From Mycolicibacterium crocinum (GTDB taxonomy: Bacteria > Actinomycetota > Actinomycetes > Mycobacteriales > Mycobacteriaceae): a stretch of 64,000 nt of DNA. The position numbers and the translations under genes were made by a program. The notes below the pieces were generated by a model, which saw only the letters and a program-made list of their open reading frames with translations, did not search any database and was not told where the DNA came from. Where the stretch lies: contig NZ_CP092362.2 in the NCBI RefSeq assembly GCF_022370635.2, forward strand, positions 3,472,001 to 3,536,000. The letters run 5' to 3'. Shown one piece after another: positions 1-11,919 of the stretch. Position 1 is the stretch's first letter; every line of letters begins with the position of its first letter.

Positions 1-645
1 CATACACGTGAGTTCACCACTGCCGGTGAGCATCGGCACCTGGGTTGCGGTGATGACCACCGCCGAGCCGACCATCTGCCACATGGCCGCCGGGGTGAGC
101 GAGCCGCGGCTGAGGTGATGCAGCGCCTCGAAGATCGGCTCCAAGGAGCGATGGCAGCGGTGCGCCGTCCAGGTAGCCAGGGCGAGCTCGTTGGGCAGCC
201 GGACCACGTCGGTGGTCGCCGCATCGTCGGGCAGCACCCGCAGCGTCGGATCCACGACAGCAGCCCAGTCGATCGCCCCCTCGGAGTCGACATGCATCCA
301 CAGGTTCCCCGGCCCGGCGTCCCAGGCCCGGCCCTCGAGGACGAACAGGGTGACGGCCCGGCCGAGTACCGCGTGGGTGAACGTGGCGGCCAGCTGCTGG
401 GCGGCGGCGCGACGGTCATCGAGCTCGCCGGCTGCCGCTTCGAACATGGTCGCCAGCCGGCCCGTCGACGTCACCGAATCCAGCGGCCACCACCGGCGGC
501 GGGATACATCGGCCATCACGGCGACCCCGTGGACCCGCGGCGAATCCGGGCTCAGATCGCGCAGTCGGCGGCTGGATTCGTGCAACGGCAGGATCCGGCG
601 GATGGTCATTCCGTCGATCAACGGGTCAACCACGGCTGTGGTCAC
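1..645 (-). CDS. FhuF-like ferric-siderophore reductase (partial, 3' end missing)
   Basis: The gene starts at a GTG (645) with a strong AAGGAGGT ribosome site at 649-656 and stays open to the left edge, 215 codons. The C-terminal visible part (LHHLSRG then AAMWQMVGSAVV) resembles the FhuF/siderophore-iron reductase family, which releases iron from siderophores in the cytoplasm. The diagnostic C-terminal cysteines (CCxnCxxC) would lie outside the window, so the family call rests on weak similarity plus context. An IdeR-type iron box lies about 18 bases upstream of the start, so iron-repressed expression is expected. It is divergent from blaI. Another iron-acquisition protein cannot be excluded. 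Confidence 0.55.
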   Translation of the reverse strand, partial: MTTAVVDPLIDGMTIRRILPLHESSRRLRDLSPDSPRVHGVAVMADVSRRRWWPLDSVTSTGRLATMFEAAAGELDDRRAAAQQLAATFTHAVLGRAVTLFVLEGRAWDAGPGNLWMHVDSEGAIDWAAVVDPTLRVLPDDAATTDVVRLPNELALATWTAHRCHRSLEPIFEALHHLSRGSLTPAAMWQMVGSAVVITATQVPMLTGSGELTCM

Positions 646-662
646 GGCACCTCCTTATGTGG

Positions 663-681
663 TTAGGTAAGCCTAACCATA
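663..681 (-). promoter_or_regulatory. IdeR (iron) box
   Basis: TTAGGTAAGCCTAACCATA matches 15 of 19 bases of the IdeR consensus TTAGGTTAGGCTAACCTAA. The core is a palindrome with perfect arms GGTTAGG/CCTAACC (661-678). It lies 18 bases 5' of the GTG of the FhuF-like gene, the usual place for iron-dependent repression. Confidence 0.85.
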
Positions 682-824
682 AGAGAGGACGGCCAGTTAG
701 TCATGCACCCTGTGAGTGCCGTCACAGTGTTGGCGGATTTTCGCCGTGTGGCCTGCACAGACGCTTGTACGGGCTGTCGCGCGGGAACACGGTCTGCGGG
801 AGCGGAGTTAATCGACACGTTGGA

Positions 825-854
825 TACGACGCGCGGTAGTAACCGGGAGTACTC
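825..854 (+). promoter_or_regulatory. Candidate BlaI operator region
   Basis: Upstream of blaI there is an imperfect dyad TACGAC-N5-GTAGTA (825-841) followed by a perfect 8-base palindrome GAGTACTC (847-854). BlaI regulators bind TAC/GTA-type dyads and usually repress their own promoter, so these are the best operator candidates. This is inferred from position and shape only. Confidence 0.35.
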
Positions 855-884
855 TGATTTGACTGCCTACGGAGATGAACGGAA

Positions 885-1301
885 ATGGCCAAGTTGACTC
901 GTCTGGGCGAACTGGAACGCGCGGTGATGGACCACTTGTGGGCCGCTGGTGAGCCGCTCACGGTTCGACAGGTCCACGAGGCCCTCTGTACCGAACGAGA
1001 CCTCGCCTACACCACGGTGATGACCGTTCTGCAGCGCCTCGCTCGCAAGAATCTGGTGTCCCAGATCCGCGATGACCGGGCCCATCAGTACGCCCCGGTC
1101 CACGGCCGCGACGAACTGGTCGCCGGACTGATGGTCGATGCGCTGGATCAGGCGTCCGACTCCGGCAGCCGGCAGGCCGCCCTGGTGCACTTCGTCGAGC
1201 GGGTGGGTGTCGATGAGGCAGACGCATTGCGCCGAGCCTTGACGGAATTGGAGTCCAAGCACCGTTCAACCTGGCCCGCTGGCGGCGCGCCCAACGCCTG
1301 A
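885..1301 (+). CDS. blaI: BlaI/MecI-family transcriptional repressor
   Basis: A 138-aa winged-helix repressor. The N-terminal half (RLGELERAVMDHLW, then TVRQVHEAL and AYTTVMTVLQRL) is the BlaI DNA-binding domain; the C-terminal helices form the dimer. It corresponds to M. tuberculosis Rv1846c, which represses beta-lactamase and other genes and is inactivated by proteolysis. The start ATG has a GGAG at 871-874. It is 14 bases from the downstream M56 membrane protease, the usual sensor-protease partner, so the two form a signalling pair. Autoregulation is likely from the dyads upstream. Confidence 0.92.
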   Translation: MAKLTRLGELERAVMDHLWAAGEPLTVRQVHEALCTERDLAYTTVMTVLQRLARKNLVSQIRDDRAHQYAPVHGRDELVAGLMVDALDQASDSGSRQAALVHFVERVGVDEADALRRALTELESKHRSTWPAGGAPNA

Positions 1302-1315
1302 GGGACAATTTCAGC

Positions 1316-2242
1316 GTGTCCGCGCTGGCCTTCACCTTCCTCGCCTTGATGCTGGTTGGTCCGGTGCCTGCGCTGCTGGCTCGAGCGTCGTGGCCGATGC
1401 GTGCGCCGCGGGCCGCGATCGTGCTCTGGCAGTCGATTGCGGTGGCCGCCGTGCTCTCGGCATTCAGCGCGGGATTGGCGATCGCCAGCCGGCTTTTCGC
1501 CCCCGGGCCCGACGGGCGCCCGACCGCCACGATCACCAGTGAGATCGAGGTTCTGGGCTGGCCGCTGTGGGCGGCCTATGTGGTGGTCTTCGCGATCACG
1601 CTGCTCATCGGTGCCCGGCTGTTGATTGCCGTGGTCCAGGTCGCCGTCGCCACGCGGCGCCGTCGGGCGCACCACCGGATGGTTGTCGATCTGCTCGGTG
1701 ACTGCCGGCACGGCATGAGCGGGCTGCGGGTGTTGCACGTATCCGAGCCGCTGGCCTACTGCCTGCCCGGGGTCCGCAGCCGGGTCGTGCTCAGCGAAGG
1801 CACGCTGTCAGCGTTGAGCGACACCGAACTCGCCGCGATCCTCAGCCACGAGCGGGCACATCTGCGGGCGCGCCACGATCTGGTGCTCGAGGCCTTCATC
1901 GCCGTGCACACCGCCTTCCCCCGGTTCGTCCGTAGCGGCAGCGCGCTCAACGCGGTCCGGCTGCTCGTGGAGATGCTCGCCGACGACGCCGCGGTGCGCA
2001 CCGCAGGACCCGCTCCCCTGGCCCGCGCCCTGGTGGCCTGCGCCGCCGGACGCACGCCGAAGGGCGCCCTGGCCGGTGGCGGCCCCACCACGCTGATTCG
2101 GGTGCGCAGGCTGGCGGGCGAGCCCAACAGCCTGCTGCTGGCGCTGGCGGCCTACACCGCGGCCGCCGCGGTGCTGGTGGTGCCCACCGTCGCGGTCGCA
2201 ATGCCGTGGCTGACCGAGCTGCGTCGGCTGTTTCTGTACTGA
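1316..2242 (+). CDS. M56-family membrane zinc metalloprotease (BlaR-like, Rv1845c type)
   Basis: A 308-aa integral membrane protein, starting at GTG. Hydrophobic helices lie at about 1-20, 35-60, 85-110 and near the C-terminus (about 270-295). The cytosolic zinc protease motif HERAH is at residues 178-182 (LSHERAHLRARHD). It lacks the extracellular penicillin-binding sensor domain of staphylococcal BlaR1, as in other mycobacteria. It is expected to cleave the BlaI repressor encoded just upstream; what signal activates it cannot be seen in the sequence. The two genes are probably one operon. Confidence 0.88.
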   Translation: MSALAFTFLALMLVGPVPALLARASWPMRAPRAAIVLWQSIAVAAVLSAFSAGLAIASRLFAPGPDGRPTATITSEIEVLGWPLWAAYVVVFAITLLIGARLLIAVVQVAVATRRRRAHHRMVVDLLGDCRHGMSGLRVLHVSEPLAYCLPGVRSRVVLSEGTLSALSDTELAAILSHERAHLRARHDLVLEAFIAVHTAFPRFVRSGSALNAVRLLVEMLADDAAVRTAGPAPLARALVACAAGRTPKGALAGGGPTTLIRVRRLAGEPNSLLLALAAYTAAAAVLVVPTVAVAMPWLTELRRLFLY

Positions 2243-2286
2243 AATCGACTGTGCCACAACAAAATCACACAACTGAAAGGCGCGAT

Positions 2287-5201
<2,915 letters not shown>

Positions 5202-5269
5202 GCCGGACGCTGTCGAGGTTGCCGCTACCATAGGGATCTGTTCTGCTCTGACCGAGGAAAGGGATCTGA

Positions 5270-5392
5270 GTGCCGCAGGCACCCGTCGAGGCCCCCGCAG
5301 ATCGGGCTGCCCGGCCCGAGCGGCCCGCGGACGAGGCCGACGCCGAACCTTCCACTAGTCGGCCGGGCAATCGGCCCGGCTCCCCCTCATGA
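5270..5392 (+). CDS. Small 40-codon ORF coupled to the downstream CBS transporter gene
   Basis: Starts at GTG 5270 with a strong GAGGAAAGGG ribosome site (5254-5263) and encodes a Pro/Ala/Glu/Arg-rich hydrophilic 40-aa peptide (begins [19 protein letters not shown]). Its TGA overlaps the ATG of the next gene (ATGA at 5389-5392), the usual arrangement for translational coupling. No recognisable domain. It may be a leader peptide whose translation sets expression of the membrane protein, or a chance open frame. The good ribosome site lies here and the downstream ATG has none of its own, which supports it being translated. Confidence 0.45.
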   Translation: MPQAPVEAPADRAARPERPADEADAEPSTSRPGNRPGSPS

Positions 5393-6750
5393 ACGTCCTG
5401 TACACCGTTCTGAGCCTGCTGGCGATCGTCGTCCTGACGTTCGGAACGGCACTCTTCGTCGCCGCGGAGTTCTCGCTGACCGCCCTGGAACGCAGCACGG
5501 TCGACGCGAACGCCCGCACCGGTGACCGCCGCGACCACTTTGTGCAGCGCGCCCACCGCACGCTGTCCTTCCAGCTGTCCGGCGCCCAGCTCGGTATCTC
5601 GATCACCACCCTGGCCACCGGTTACCTCGCCGAGCCCGTGCTGGCGCGGCTGTTCGATCCGGTGCTCGATCTCCTGCACATCCCGGACACTGCGGTCCCC
5701 GGCATCGCACTGGTTCTGGCGATCCTGATCGCCACCTCGTTGTCGATGGTGTTCGGCGAGCTGGTGCCCAAGAACCTCGCGGTGGCCCGTCCGGTGCCGA
5801 CCGCGCGGGCTACCGCCGGTTTCCAGCTGCTGTTCTCGAAGGTGATGACGCCGGCGATCAACCTCACCAACGGCACCGCGAACTGGATCCTGAGGCGGAT
5901 GGGTATCGAGCCTGCGGAGGAACTCCGGTCGGCGCGCTCCCCCGAGGAACTCGGCTCGCTGGTCCGCAGCTCGGCCGAGCATGGGTCGCTCGACGAAGCC
6001 ACCGCGGCCCTGGTGAACCGGTCGCTGCAGTTCGGGTCGCGCATCGCCGAGGAGTTCATGACGCCGCGCACCGAGATCGAGGCGCTCGACGCCGACGACA
6101 CCGTCGCCGATCTGGTGACCGCCTCGGCAGGCACCGGCTTCTCCCGATTCCCGATCGTTCGCGGTGACCTGGACGAGACCATCGGCATCGTGCACGTCAA
6201 GCAGGTGTTCGGGGTGCCCGCTGCCGAGCGGTCGACCACGCGGCTGGTGTCGCTGGCGAGCCCGGTACCGACGGTGCCGTCCTCGCTCGACGGCGATGCG
6301 CTGATGACCCAGCTGCGCGGCCATGGCTTGCAGACCGCGATGGTCGTCGACGAATACGGCGGCACGGCGGGAATGGTCACCGTGGAGGACCTGATCGAGG
6401 AGATCGTCGGCGACGTCCGCGACGAGCACGACGACTCCACGCCCGACTTTCAGAAGGCGGGACAGGGCTGGCGGGTCTCCGGGCTGCTCCGCATCGACGA
6501 GGTCGCCGAGGCGACCGGCTTCCGCGCACCGGAAGGCGAATACGAGACCATCGGCGGGCTGGTGTTGGAGACGCTGGGCCACATCCCGGAGCCGGGTGAA
6601 TCCGTGGAACTGTCGGCCTTCGACCCCGACGCCCTCTTCGACGAACCGGTCCGCTGGCGGGCCACCGTCGTCGCGATGGACGGTCGCCGCATCGACCAGC
6701 TCGTGCTGACCCAGATCGCCCCGCACGGCGACGATGGGCGGGAGCGCTGA
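5389..6750 (+). CDS. CNNM/CorC-type membrane protein with CBS pair (Rv1842c type)
   Basis: A 453-aa protein of the HlyC/CorC (UPF0053) family. Residues about 1-180 form a DUF21/CNNM transmembrane domain ([20 protein letters not shown], then [19 protein letters not shown] and [14 protein letters not shown]). A CBS pair follows at about 215-345 ([15 protein letters not shown] ... [17 protein letters not shown]), then the C-terminal CorC_HlyC domain at about 365-440. The family is linked to Mg2+/divalent ion export; the hemolysin name is historical. It overlaps the next paralogue by one base (TGATG), so the two probably act together. The small ORF upstream overlaps its start codon. Confidence 0.88.
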   Translation: MNVLYTVLSLLAIVVLTFGTALFVAAEFSLTALERSTVDANARTGDRRDHFVQRAHRTLSFQLSGAQLGISITTLATGYLAEPVLARLFDPVLDLLHIPDTAVPGIALVLAILIATSLSMVFGELVPKNLAVARPVPTARATAGFQLLFSKVMTPAINLTNGTANWILRRMGIEPAEELRSARSPEELGSLVRSSAEHGSLDEATAALVNRSLQFGSRIAEEFMTPRTEIEALDADDTVADLVTASAGTGFSRFPIVRGDLDETIGIVHVKQVFGVPAAERSTTRLVSLASPVPTVPSSLDGDALMTQLRGHGLQTAMVVDEYGGTAGMVTVEDLIEEIVGDVRDEHDDSTPDFQKAGQGWRVSGLLRIDEVAEATGFRAPEGEYETIGGLVLETLGHIPEPGESVELSAFDPDALFDEPVRWRATVVAMDGRRIDQLVLTQIAPHGDDGRER

Positions 6751-7805
6751 TGGGCGGCGACATTCTCGGCGTGCTGCTGACCGTTGCGCTGCTGGCCGCC
6801 AACGCCTTCTTCGTCGGGTCGGAGTTCGCGCTGATCTCGGCCCGCCGCGACCGGTTGGAAGCCCTTGCCGAACAAGGTAAGCGGAGCGCGGTCACGGTGC
6901 TGCGCGCCGGCGAGCAGCTGTCCTTGATGCTGGCCGGTGCACAGCTGGGCATCACCGTGTGTTCGATCCTGCTGGGCCGGGTCGGCGAGCCGGCGGTGGC
7001 GCACCTGCTGGAGAAACCGTTCGATCTGGTCGGCGTGCCCGACGCCGTGCTGCACACGGTGTCGTTCGTGGTGGCGCTGGGCATCGTGGTCACGCTGCAC
7101 GTGCTGCTCGGCGAGATGGTGCCGAAGAACATCGCGATCGCCGGCCCGGAGAAGACGGCGATGCTCGTCGTGCCGGTGTATCTGGTGTACGTGCGGTTCG
7201 CCCGGCCGTTCATCGCGTTCTACAACTGGGCGGCCAACACCACGCTGCGCGCCTTCGGCATCGAAGTGAAGGACGAACTCGACGTCACCGTCTCCACCGT
7301 CGAGCTCGCGGAGATGATCGCCGAATCGCGGTCCGAAGGCTTGCTGGACCCCGAAGAGCACATGCGGCTCACCCGGGCGCTGCAGATCCGCAATCGGGTG
7401 GTCAACGACGTGGCCGTGCCGGTGCGCGATATCCGCGCGGTCCCGGTCGCCCGGCCCGGCGGCGGGCCCACGGTCAGTGCCATCGAAGAGGCGCTCAACG
7501 AGACGGGCTACTCCCGCTTCCCCGTCACCGATGCGCGCGGCGACTTCGTCGGCTTCGTCCACATCAAGGACATCCTGGCTCAGATCGACGAGCGCGATGC
7601 GGTGGTCGACGGCGCGGTGGTGCGTCCGCTGCCGCGGGTGCCCGCCAACATGCCGCTGCCGGACGCCCTGTCGCAGTTGCGCCGCGATAACAGCCACCTG
7701 GCGCTGGTCACCGACGGCGACCAGTCGGTGTGCGCGATGGTCGCGCTCGAAGACCTGGTCGAGGACTTGATCGGCACCGTGCGCGACGGAATGCACCGGA
7801 CCTAG
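6750..7805 (+). CDS. CNNM/CorC-type membrane protein with CBS pair (Rv1841c type)
   Basis: A 351-aa paralogue of the preceding gene: DUF21 membrane domain (about 1-190; GAQLGITVCSILLGRVGEP and LGEMVPKNIAIAGP) and a CBS pair (about 205-345), but without the C-terminal CorC_HlyC domain. Its ATG overlaps the TGA of the upstream gene by one base, so translation is coupled and a hetero-oligomer is plausible. The pair occurs in the same order in M. tuberculosis (Rv1842c-Rv1841c). A role in divalent cation transport is inferred from the family. Confidence 0.88.
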   Translation: MGGDILGVLLTVALLAANAFFVGSEFALISARRDRLEALAEQGKRSAVTVLRAGEQLSLMLAGAQLGITVCSILLGRVGEPAVAHLLEKPFDLVGVPDAVLHTVSFVVALGIVVTLHVLLGEMVPKNIAIAGPEKTAMLVVPVYLVYVRFARPFIAFYNWAANTTLRAFGIEVKDELDVTVSTVELAEMIAESRSEGLLDPEEHMRLTRALQIRNRVVNDVAVPVRDIRAVPVARPGGGPTVSAIEEALNETGYSRFPVTDARGDFVGFVHIKDILAQIDERDAVVDGAVVRPLPRVPANMPLPDALSQLRRDNSHLALVTDGDQSVCAMVALEDLVEDLIGTVRDGMHRT

Positions 7806-7819
7806 CGGGAATCACCCCG

Positions 7820-8614
7820 CTACCGGCCGCTGCGCGGTGCGGTGTCGTTGCGGTGCGTCCGCGTCGAGTGGGCCGGGCTGCGCCGGTCACTGCCGGCGGC
7901 CAGCGCCTCGGTCAATTGCCGGACTTCGTCGCGCAGCGCGTCGATCTGGTCCGCGGTGGCGGTGTTGGTCGCGGTGGCGTCCTCTGACACCCGCTGGACG
8001 ATCCACGATGCGACCGTCGCGGTGATGACGCCGATCAGGCTGATGCCGCCGACCATCAGCAGCGCGGCGATGAGCCGGCCCACGACGGTGACCGGATATT
8101 GGTCGCCATAACCGACCGTGGTGATCGTGGCCAGCGCCCACCACACGGCATCGCCGAAGGTGACGATGTTCGCATCCGGAGCCGCCCGTTCGACGTCGAG
8201 GACCGCAAGCGACGAGGCGTAGACCATCAGGGCAGCCACGACGCTGGCATAGACCACAACGCGGCCGCGCAGCGCATTGCCGAATGCCCGTTGCAGGGTG
8301 AACACCAGCACCACCAGGCGCAGCACCCGAAGCGGCCGCAGGAACGGCAACGCGACAGTGGCCAGATCGAACAAGTGCCGGAAGAACCACCGCAGTCGAG
8401 CCTCGGCCAGCGCCAACCGCACCACGTAATCGACGACGAAGATCACCCACAGCACCGTCATCGCGGTGTTGAGCGCGACAGCCGCGACACCGCGCGGTTC
8501 GGCCAGCACCTGCAGCGAGTACGTCACCAGAAACACGACCGCGACTGCGGCCAGCGGCCATTCGCTGCGTTGTTCCCAGCGGCTCAATCGCAAGTTCGGC
8601 TGGCGTGCCGTCAT
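7820..8614 (-). CDS. Voltage-gated-type potassium channel
   Basis: A 264-aa membrane protein with about six helices (S1-S6-like), an arginine-containing helix (FLRPLRVLRLVVLVFTLQRAFG, an S4-like voltage sensor) and the selectivity filter TTVGYGD followed by the last pore helix. The C-terminal tail has a coiled-coil-like stretch (ADQIDALRDEVRQLTEALAAG) that may help tetramer assembly. Among three in-frame ATGs (8695, 8623, 8614) the last was chosen because AAAGGA at 8623-8628 sits 8 bases upstream of it. It is convergent with the Rv1841c-like gene, 14 bases apart, and divergent from the next gene. Confidence 0.88.
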   Translation of the reverse strand: MTARQPNLRLSRWEQRSEWPLAAVAVVFLVTYSLQVLAEPRGVAAVALNTAMTVLWVIFVVDYVVRLALAEARLRWFFRHLFDLATVALPFLRPLRVLRLVVLVFTLQRAFGNALRGRVVVYASVVAALMVYASSLAVLDVERAAPDANIVTFGDAVWWALATITTVGYGDQYPVTVVGRLIAALLMVGGISLIGVITATVASWIVQRVSEDATATNTATADQIDALRDEVRQLTEALAAGSDRRSPAHSTRTHRNDTAPRSGR

Positions 8615-8700
8615 CGAATCCATCCTTTCGCCGCGATTACCAGGTGTAGAGATGGCCTTCCCGCTCTGCGCCTCAGTCATGTCTGCCGGCGTCACCTCGA

Positions 8701-8706
8701 TAGGCT
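8701..8706 (+). promoter_or_regulatory. Possible -10 box of the glycosylase-like gene
   Basis: TAGGCT fits TANNNT and lies 44 bases upstream of the ATG at 8751. It is in the 136-base divergent gap between the potassium channel and this gene. No convincing -35 is seen. Confidence 0.3.
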
Positions 8707-8750
8707 GGCCGGGTCGCGGCGGACCGAGTCGAGGCCCGGGAGGAGAGACA

Positions 8751-9665
8751 ATGCCGCACGTAATGGCCGAAGAGGACTGGATCGCACGCGCCGCGTCGCA
8801 TCAGCAGCGCGTCGAGTGCTTCACCGATCCGCATCGCGACCGCGCCCGGCGTGGTGAAGCCCATCCGGTGTGGGATTTCCTGTTCACCTACTACAGCCTT
8901 CGGCCGCGCCAGCTGCGGGTGTGGCACCCCGGCTACGACACCGCGCTGGCCGGGCCGGCCGGCGCGGAATACCTCGACCGCGCCGGCTACGAAGCAACGC
9001 CCGACGGCGTGACCGTCAGCGCGGACTTCCTGCGGACGCGACTGTCCACGGTCGCTTTCGTGGCCGATCTGCTACGGGCCACCGAGGCACGCGCACCGCA
9101 GTTCGGCTGCTTCGGCATGCACGAGTGGGCGATGGTCTACCGCACCGACGCCGTTCGCCACGGCGCGGTTCCGCTGCGACTCGGCGGCGCAGGCACCGAC
9201 GCGGTGGTCGAGTCGATGCCGTTGCGGTGCACGCACTTCGACGCCTATCGGTTCTTCACCGCCGCAGCCGCTCCGCGCAACCGCGGGATACCGACCCGCG
9301 CCGCCCAGCGCGACTGGGAGCAGCCGGGCTGTCTGCACGCGAACATGGATCTGTACAAGTGGTGCTTCAAGCTCGGCCCGCTGGTCGCGTCCGAGTTACT
9401 GGTGGACTGCCTGGACCTGGCCGCCGAGGCCCGAGAGGTCGACATGCGGGCCAGTCCCTATGACCTGACGGACCTCGGGTTTGAGCCCATCACCGTTGAG
9501 GAACCCGCCGGGCGGGCGGAATACGTGCGGTGCCAGGGAGTTATAGCCGAGCGCGCAGCTCCGTTGCGTGCTCGGCTGCTGGGGTGGTGTGACCGGTTGT
9601 TGAGCGCGGACGTGGCCTACGACACTGTGTCGGAGGGGTTCCTACCTGCGGGTAAGATGAATTGA
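8751..9665 (+). CDS. Conserved actinobacterial protein, often labelled 3-methyladenine DNA glycosylase
   Basis: A 304-aa protein with a GGGAGGAGA ribosome site right before the ATG; an open frame extends upstream to 8466 but lies antisense to the channel gene. Signature stretches are [43 protein letters not shown] and [18 protein letters not shown], rich in Trp, Tyr and His. Relatives beside glcB in other mycobacteria carry the 3-methyladenine glycosylase label, but I see no helix-hairpin-helix motif or other known glycosylase fold signature, so that name is doubtful. The conserved His and Cys ([13 protein letters not shown]) could bind a metal. Function unknown. Confidence 0.6.
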   Translation: MPHVMAEEDWIARAASHQQRVECFTDPHRDRARRGEAHPVWDFLFTYYSLRPRQLRVWHPGYDTALAGPAGAEYLDRAGYEATPDGVTVSADFLRTRLSTVAFVADLLRATEARAPQFGCFGMHEWAMVYRTDAVRHGAVPLRLGGAGTDAVVESMPLRCTHFDAYRFFTAAAAPRNRGIPTRAAQRDWEQPGCLHANMDLYKWCFKLGPLVASELLVDCLDLAAEAREVDMRASPYDLTDLGFEPITVEEPAGRAEYVRCQGVIAERAAPLRARLLGWCDRLLSADVAYDTVSEGFLPAGKMN

Positions 9666-9684
9666 TTGTCGTGAGGGAGGACAG

Positions 9685-11868
9685 ATGAGCGATCGCGTGC
9701 CCGTGGGCAACCTGCGTGTGGCGCAGGTGTTGTACGACTTCATCACCAACGAGGCGCTGCCCGGCACCGGGATTGATGCCGACAGCTTCTGGGCCGGTGT
9801 GGACAAGGTCGTCACCGACCTGACGCCGCAGAACCAGGACCTGCTCGCCCGCCGCGACGATCTGCAGGCGCAGATCGACAAGTGGCATCGCCAGCGGATC
9901 ATCGGCGGTATCGACGCCGGTGAATACCAGCAGTTCCTCACCGACATCGGCTACCTGCAGCCGGACCCGGGTGACTTCAGCATCACGACCTCCGGGGTGG
10001 ACGACGAGATCACCACCACCGCCGGGCCGCAGCTGGTCGTGCCGATCCTCAATGCCCGTTTCGCGCTGAACGCCGCGAACGCGCGGTGGGGCTCGCTGTA
10101 TGACGCGCTCTACGGCACCGACGTGATCAGCACCGAGGGCGGCGCCGAACCGGGCACCAGCTACAACAAGGTCCGCGGCGACAAGGTCATCGCCTACGCC
10201 CGCGACTTCCTCGACAAGGCGGTTCCGCTGGCATCGGGCTCATGGGCCGACGCGACCGGCATCAGCGTCGCCGACGACGCACTCGAGATCGCCCAGGGCG
10301 ACGAGTCCACCGGACTGGCCAGCCCGGAGAAGTTCCTGGGCTACACCGGCGAGCTGGGCGAACCGGCCTGGTCGGTGCTGCTGGTCAACAACGGTCTACA
10401 CATCGAGATCCTGATCGACCCCGAATCCCCCGTCGGCAAGACCGACAAGGCCGGTATCAAGGACGTCGTGCTGGAGTCCGCGATCACCACGATCATGGAC
10501 TTCGAGGATTCGGTCGCGGCCGTCGACGCCGACGACAAGGTGCTCGGCTACCGCAACTGGCTGGGCCTGAACAAGGGTGATCTGGCCGAAGAGGTCAGCA
10601 AGGGCGGCAAGACCTTCACCCGCGTGCTCAACGACGACCGCACCTACAAGACGCCCGGCGACGGCGAGTTGACGCTGCCCGGCCGCAGCCTGCTGTTCGT
10701 CCGCAACGTCGGGCATCTGATGACCAACGACGCGATCGTTGACGCCGACGGCAACGAGATCCCCGAGGGCATCCAGGACGCGCTGTTCACCAGCCTGATC
10801 GCGGTGCACGGGCTCAAGGCCGACGACGGCAGCCCGCGGCAGAACAGCCGCACCGGCTCCATCTACATCGTGAAGCCGAAGATGCACGGCCCCGACGAGG
10901 TCGCGTTCACCTGCGAACTGTTCAGCCGCGTCGAGGACGTGCTGGGCCTGCCGCAGAACACCATCAAGGTCGGCATCATGGACGAGGAGCGCCGCACCTC
11001 GGCCAACCTCAAGGCCTGCATCAAGGCCGCTGCCGACCGGGTGGCGTTCATCAACACCGGCTTCCTGGATCGCACCGGCGACGAGATCCACACCTCGATG
11101 GAAGCCGGCCCGATGATCCGCAAGGGCGCCATGAAGACCCAGCCGTGGATCAAGGCCTACGAGGACCAGAACGTCGACATCGGCCTGGCGACCGGGTTCT
11201 CCGGTAAGGCGCAGATCGGCAAGGGCATGTGGGCGATGACCGACCTGATGGCCGACATGGTCGAGCAGAAGATCGGTCAACCGAAGGCCGGCGCCACCAC
11301 CGCATGGGTGCCGTCCCCAACGGCGGCCACGCTGCACGCCATGCACTACCACTACGTGGACGTCTACGAGGTGCATAAGGAGCTGGCCGGAAAGTCCCGC
11401 ACCACCATCGACGAACTGCTGACGATCCCGCTGGCCAAGGAGCTGGCGTGGTCGCCGGAGGAGATCCACGAAGAGGTCGACAACAACTGCCAGTCGATCC
11501 TGGGCTACGTGGTCCGCTGGATCGACGCCGGTGTCGGCTGCTCGAAGGTGCCCGACATCCATGACGTCGCGTTGATGGAAGACCGTGCGACGCTGCGTAT
11601 TTCGAGCCAGCTGCTGGCCAACTGGCTCCGGCACGGGGTGATCACCGAGGACGACGTTCGCGAGAGCCTGCGCCGGATGGCGGCGGTGGTCGACGAGCAG
11701 AACGCCTCTGATCCCGACTTCAAGCCGATGGCGACCGACCCGGACAACAGCATCGCGTTCCAGGCCGCGCAGGAGCTGATCTTGGCGGGCGCCGCCCAGC
11801 CGAACGGCTACACCGAGCCGATCCTGCATCGGCGCCGGCGGGAGTACAAGGCCAGCACCGGCGCCTGA
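9685..11868 (+). CDS. glcB: Malate synthase G
   Basis: Condenses glyoxylate with acetyl-CoA to malate, the second step of the glyoxylate shunt (cytoplasm). At 727 aa it has the isoform-G length, with the TIM barrel and the inserted domains. Landmarks are [13 protein letters not shown] (acidic catalytic segment), [34 protein letters not shown] and the C-terminal catalytic-Asp segment [34 protein letters not shown] ribosome site precedes the ATG. It corresponds to M. tuberculosis Rv1837c. In this genome it could also dispose of glyoxylate made by the allantoin operon further along. Confidence 0.97.
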   Translation: MSDRVPVGNLRVAQVLYDFITNEALPGTGIDADSFWAGVDKVVTDLTPQNQDLLARRDDLQAQIDKWHRQRIIGGIDAGEYQQFLTDIGYLQPDPGDFSITTSGVDDEITTTAGPQLVVPILNARFALNAANARWGSLYDALYGTDVISTEGGAEPGTSYNKVRGDKVIAYARDFLDKAVPLASGSWADATGISVADDALEIAQGDESTGLASPEKFLGYTGELGEPAWSVLLVNNGLHIEILIDPESPVGKTDKAGIKDVVLESAITTIMDFEDSVAAVDADDKVLGYRNWLGLNKGDLAEEVSKGGKTFTRVLNDDRTYKTPGDGELTLPGRSLLFVRNVGHLMTNDAIVDADGNEIPEGIQDALFTSLIAVHGLKADDGSPRQNSRTGSIYIVKPKMHGPDEVAFTCELFSRVEDVLGLPQNTIKVGIMDEERRTSANLKACIKAAADRVAFINTGFLDRTGDEIHTSMEAGPMIRKGAMKTQPWIKAYEDQNVDIGLATGFSGKAQIGKGMWAMTDLMADMVEQKIGQPKAGATTAWVPSPTAATLHAMHYHYVDVYEVHKELAGKSRTTIDELLTIPLAKELAWSPEEIHEEVDNNCQSILGYVVRWIDAGVGCSKVPDIHDVALMEDRATLRISSQLLANWLRHGVITEDDVRESLRRMAAVVDEQNASDPDFKPMATDPDNSIAFQAAQELILAGAAQPNGYTEPILHRRRREYKASTGA

Positions 11869-11919
11869 CCTGCACGCAGCACCGCATTGCCGTTCGACGA
11901 AAGAGGATGAAGCACCGCC

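Noticed and set aside
2206..2286. Longer N-terminus for gnd
   Set aside because: Overlaps the end of the M56 gene and adds residues not typical of the family; the ATG at 2287 has a ribosome site.
8615..8695. Longer start for the potassium channel
   Set aside because: The ATG at 8614 has an AAAGGA site 8 bases upstream; the longer form overlaps the divergent promoter region.
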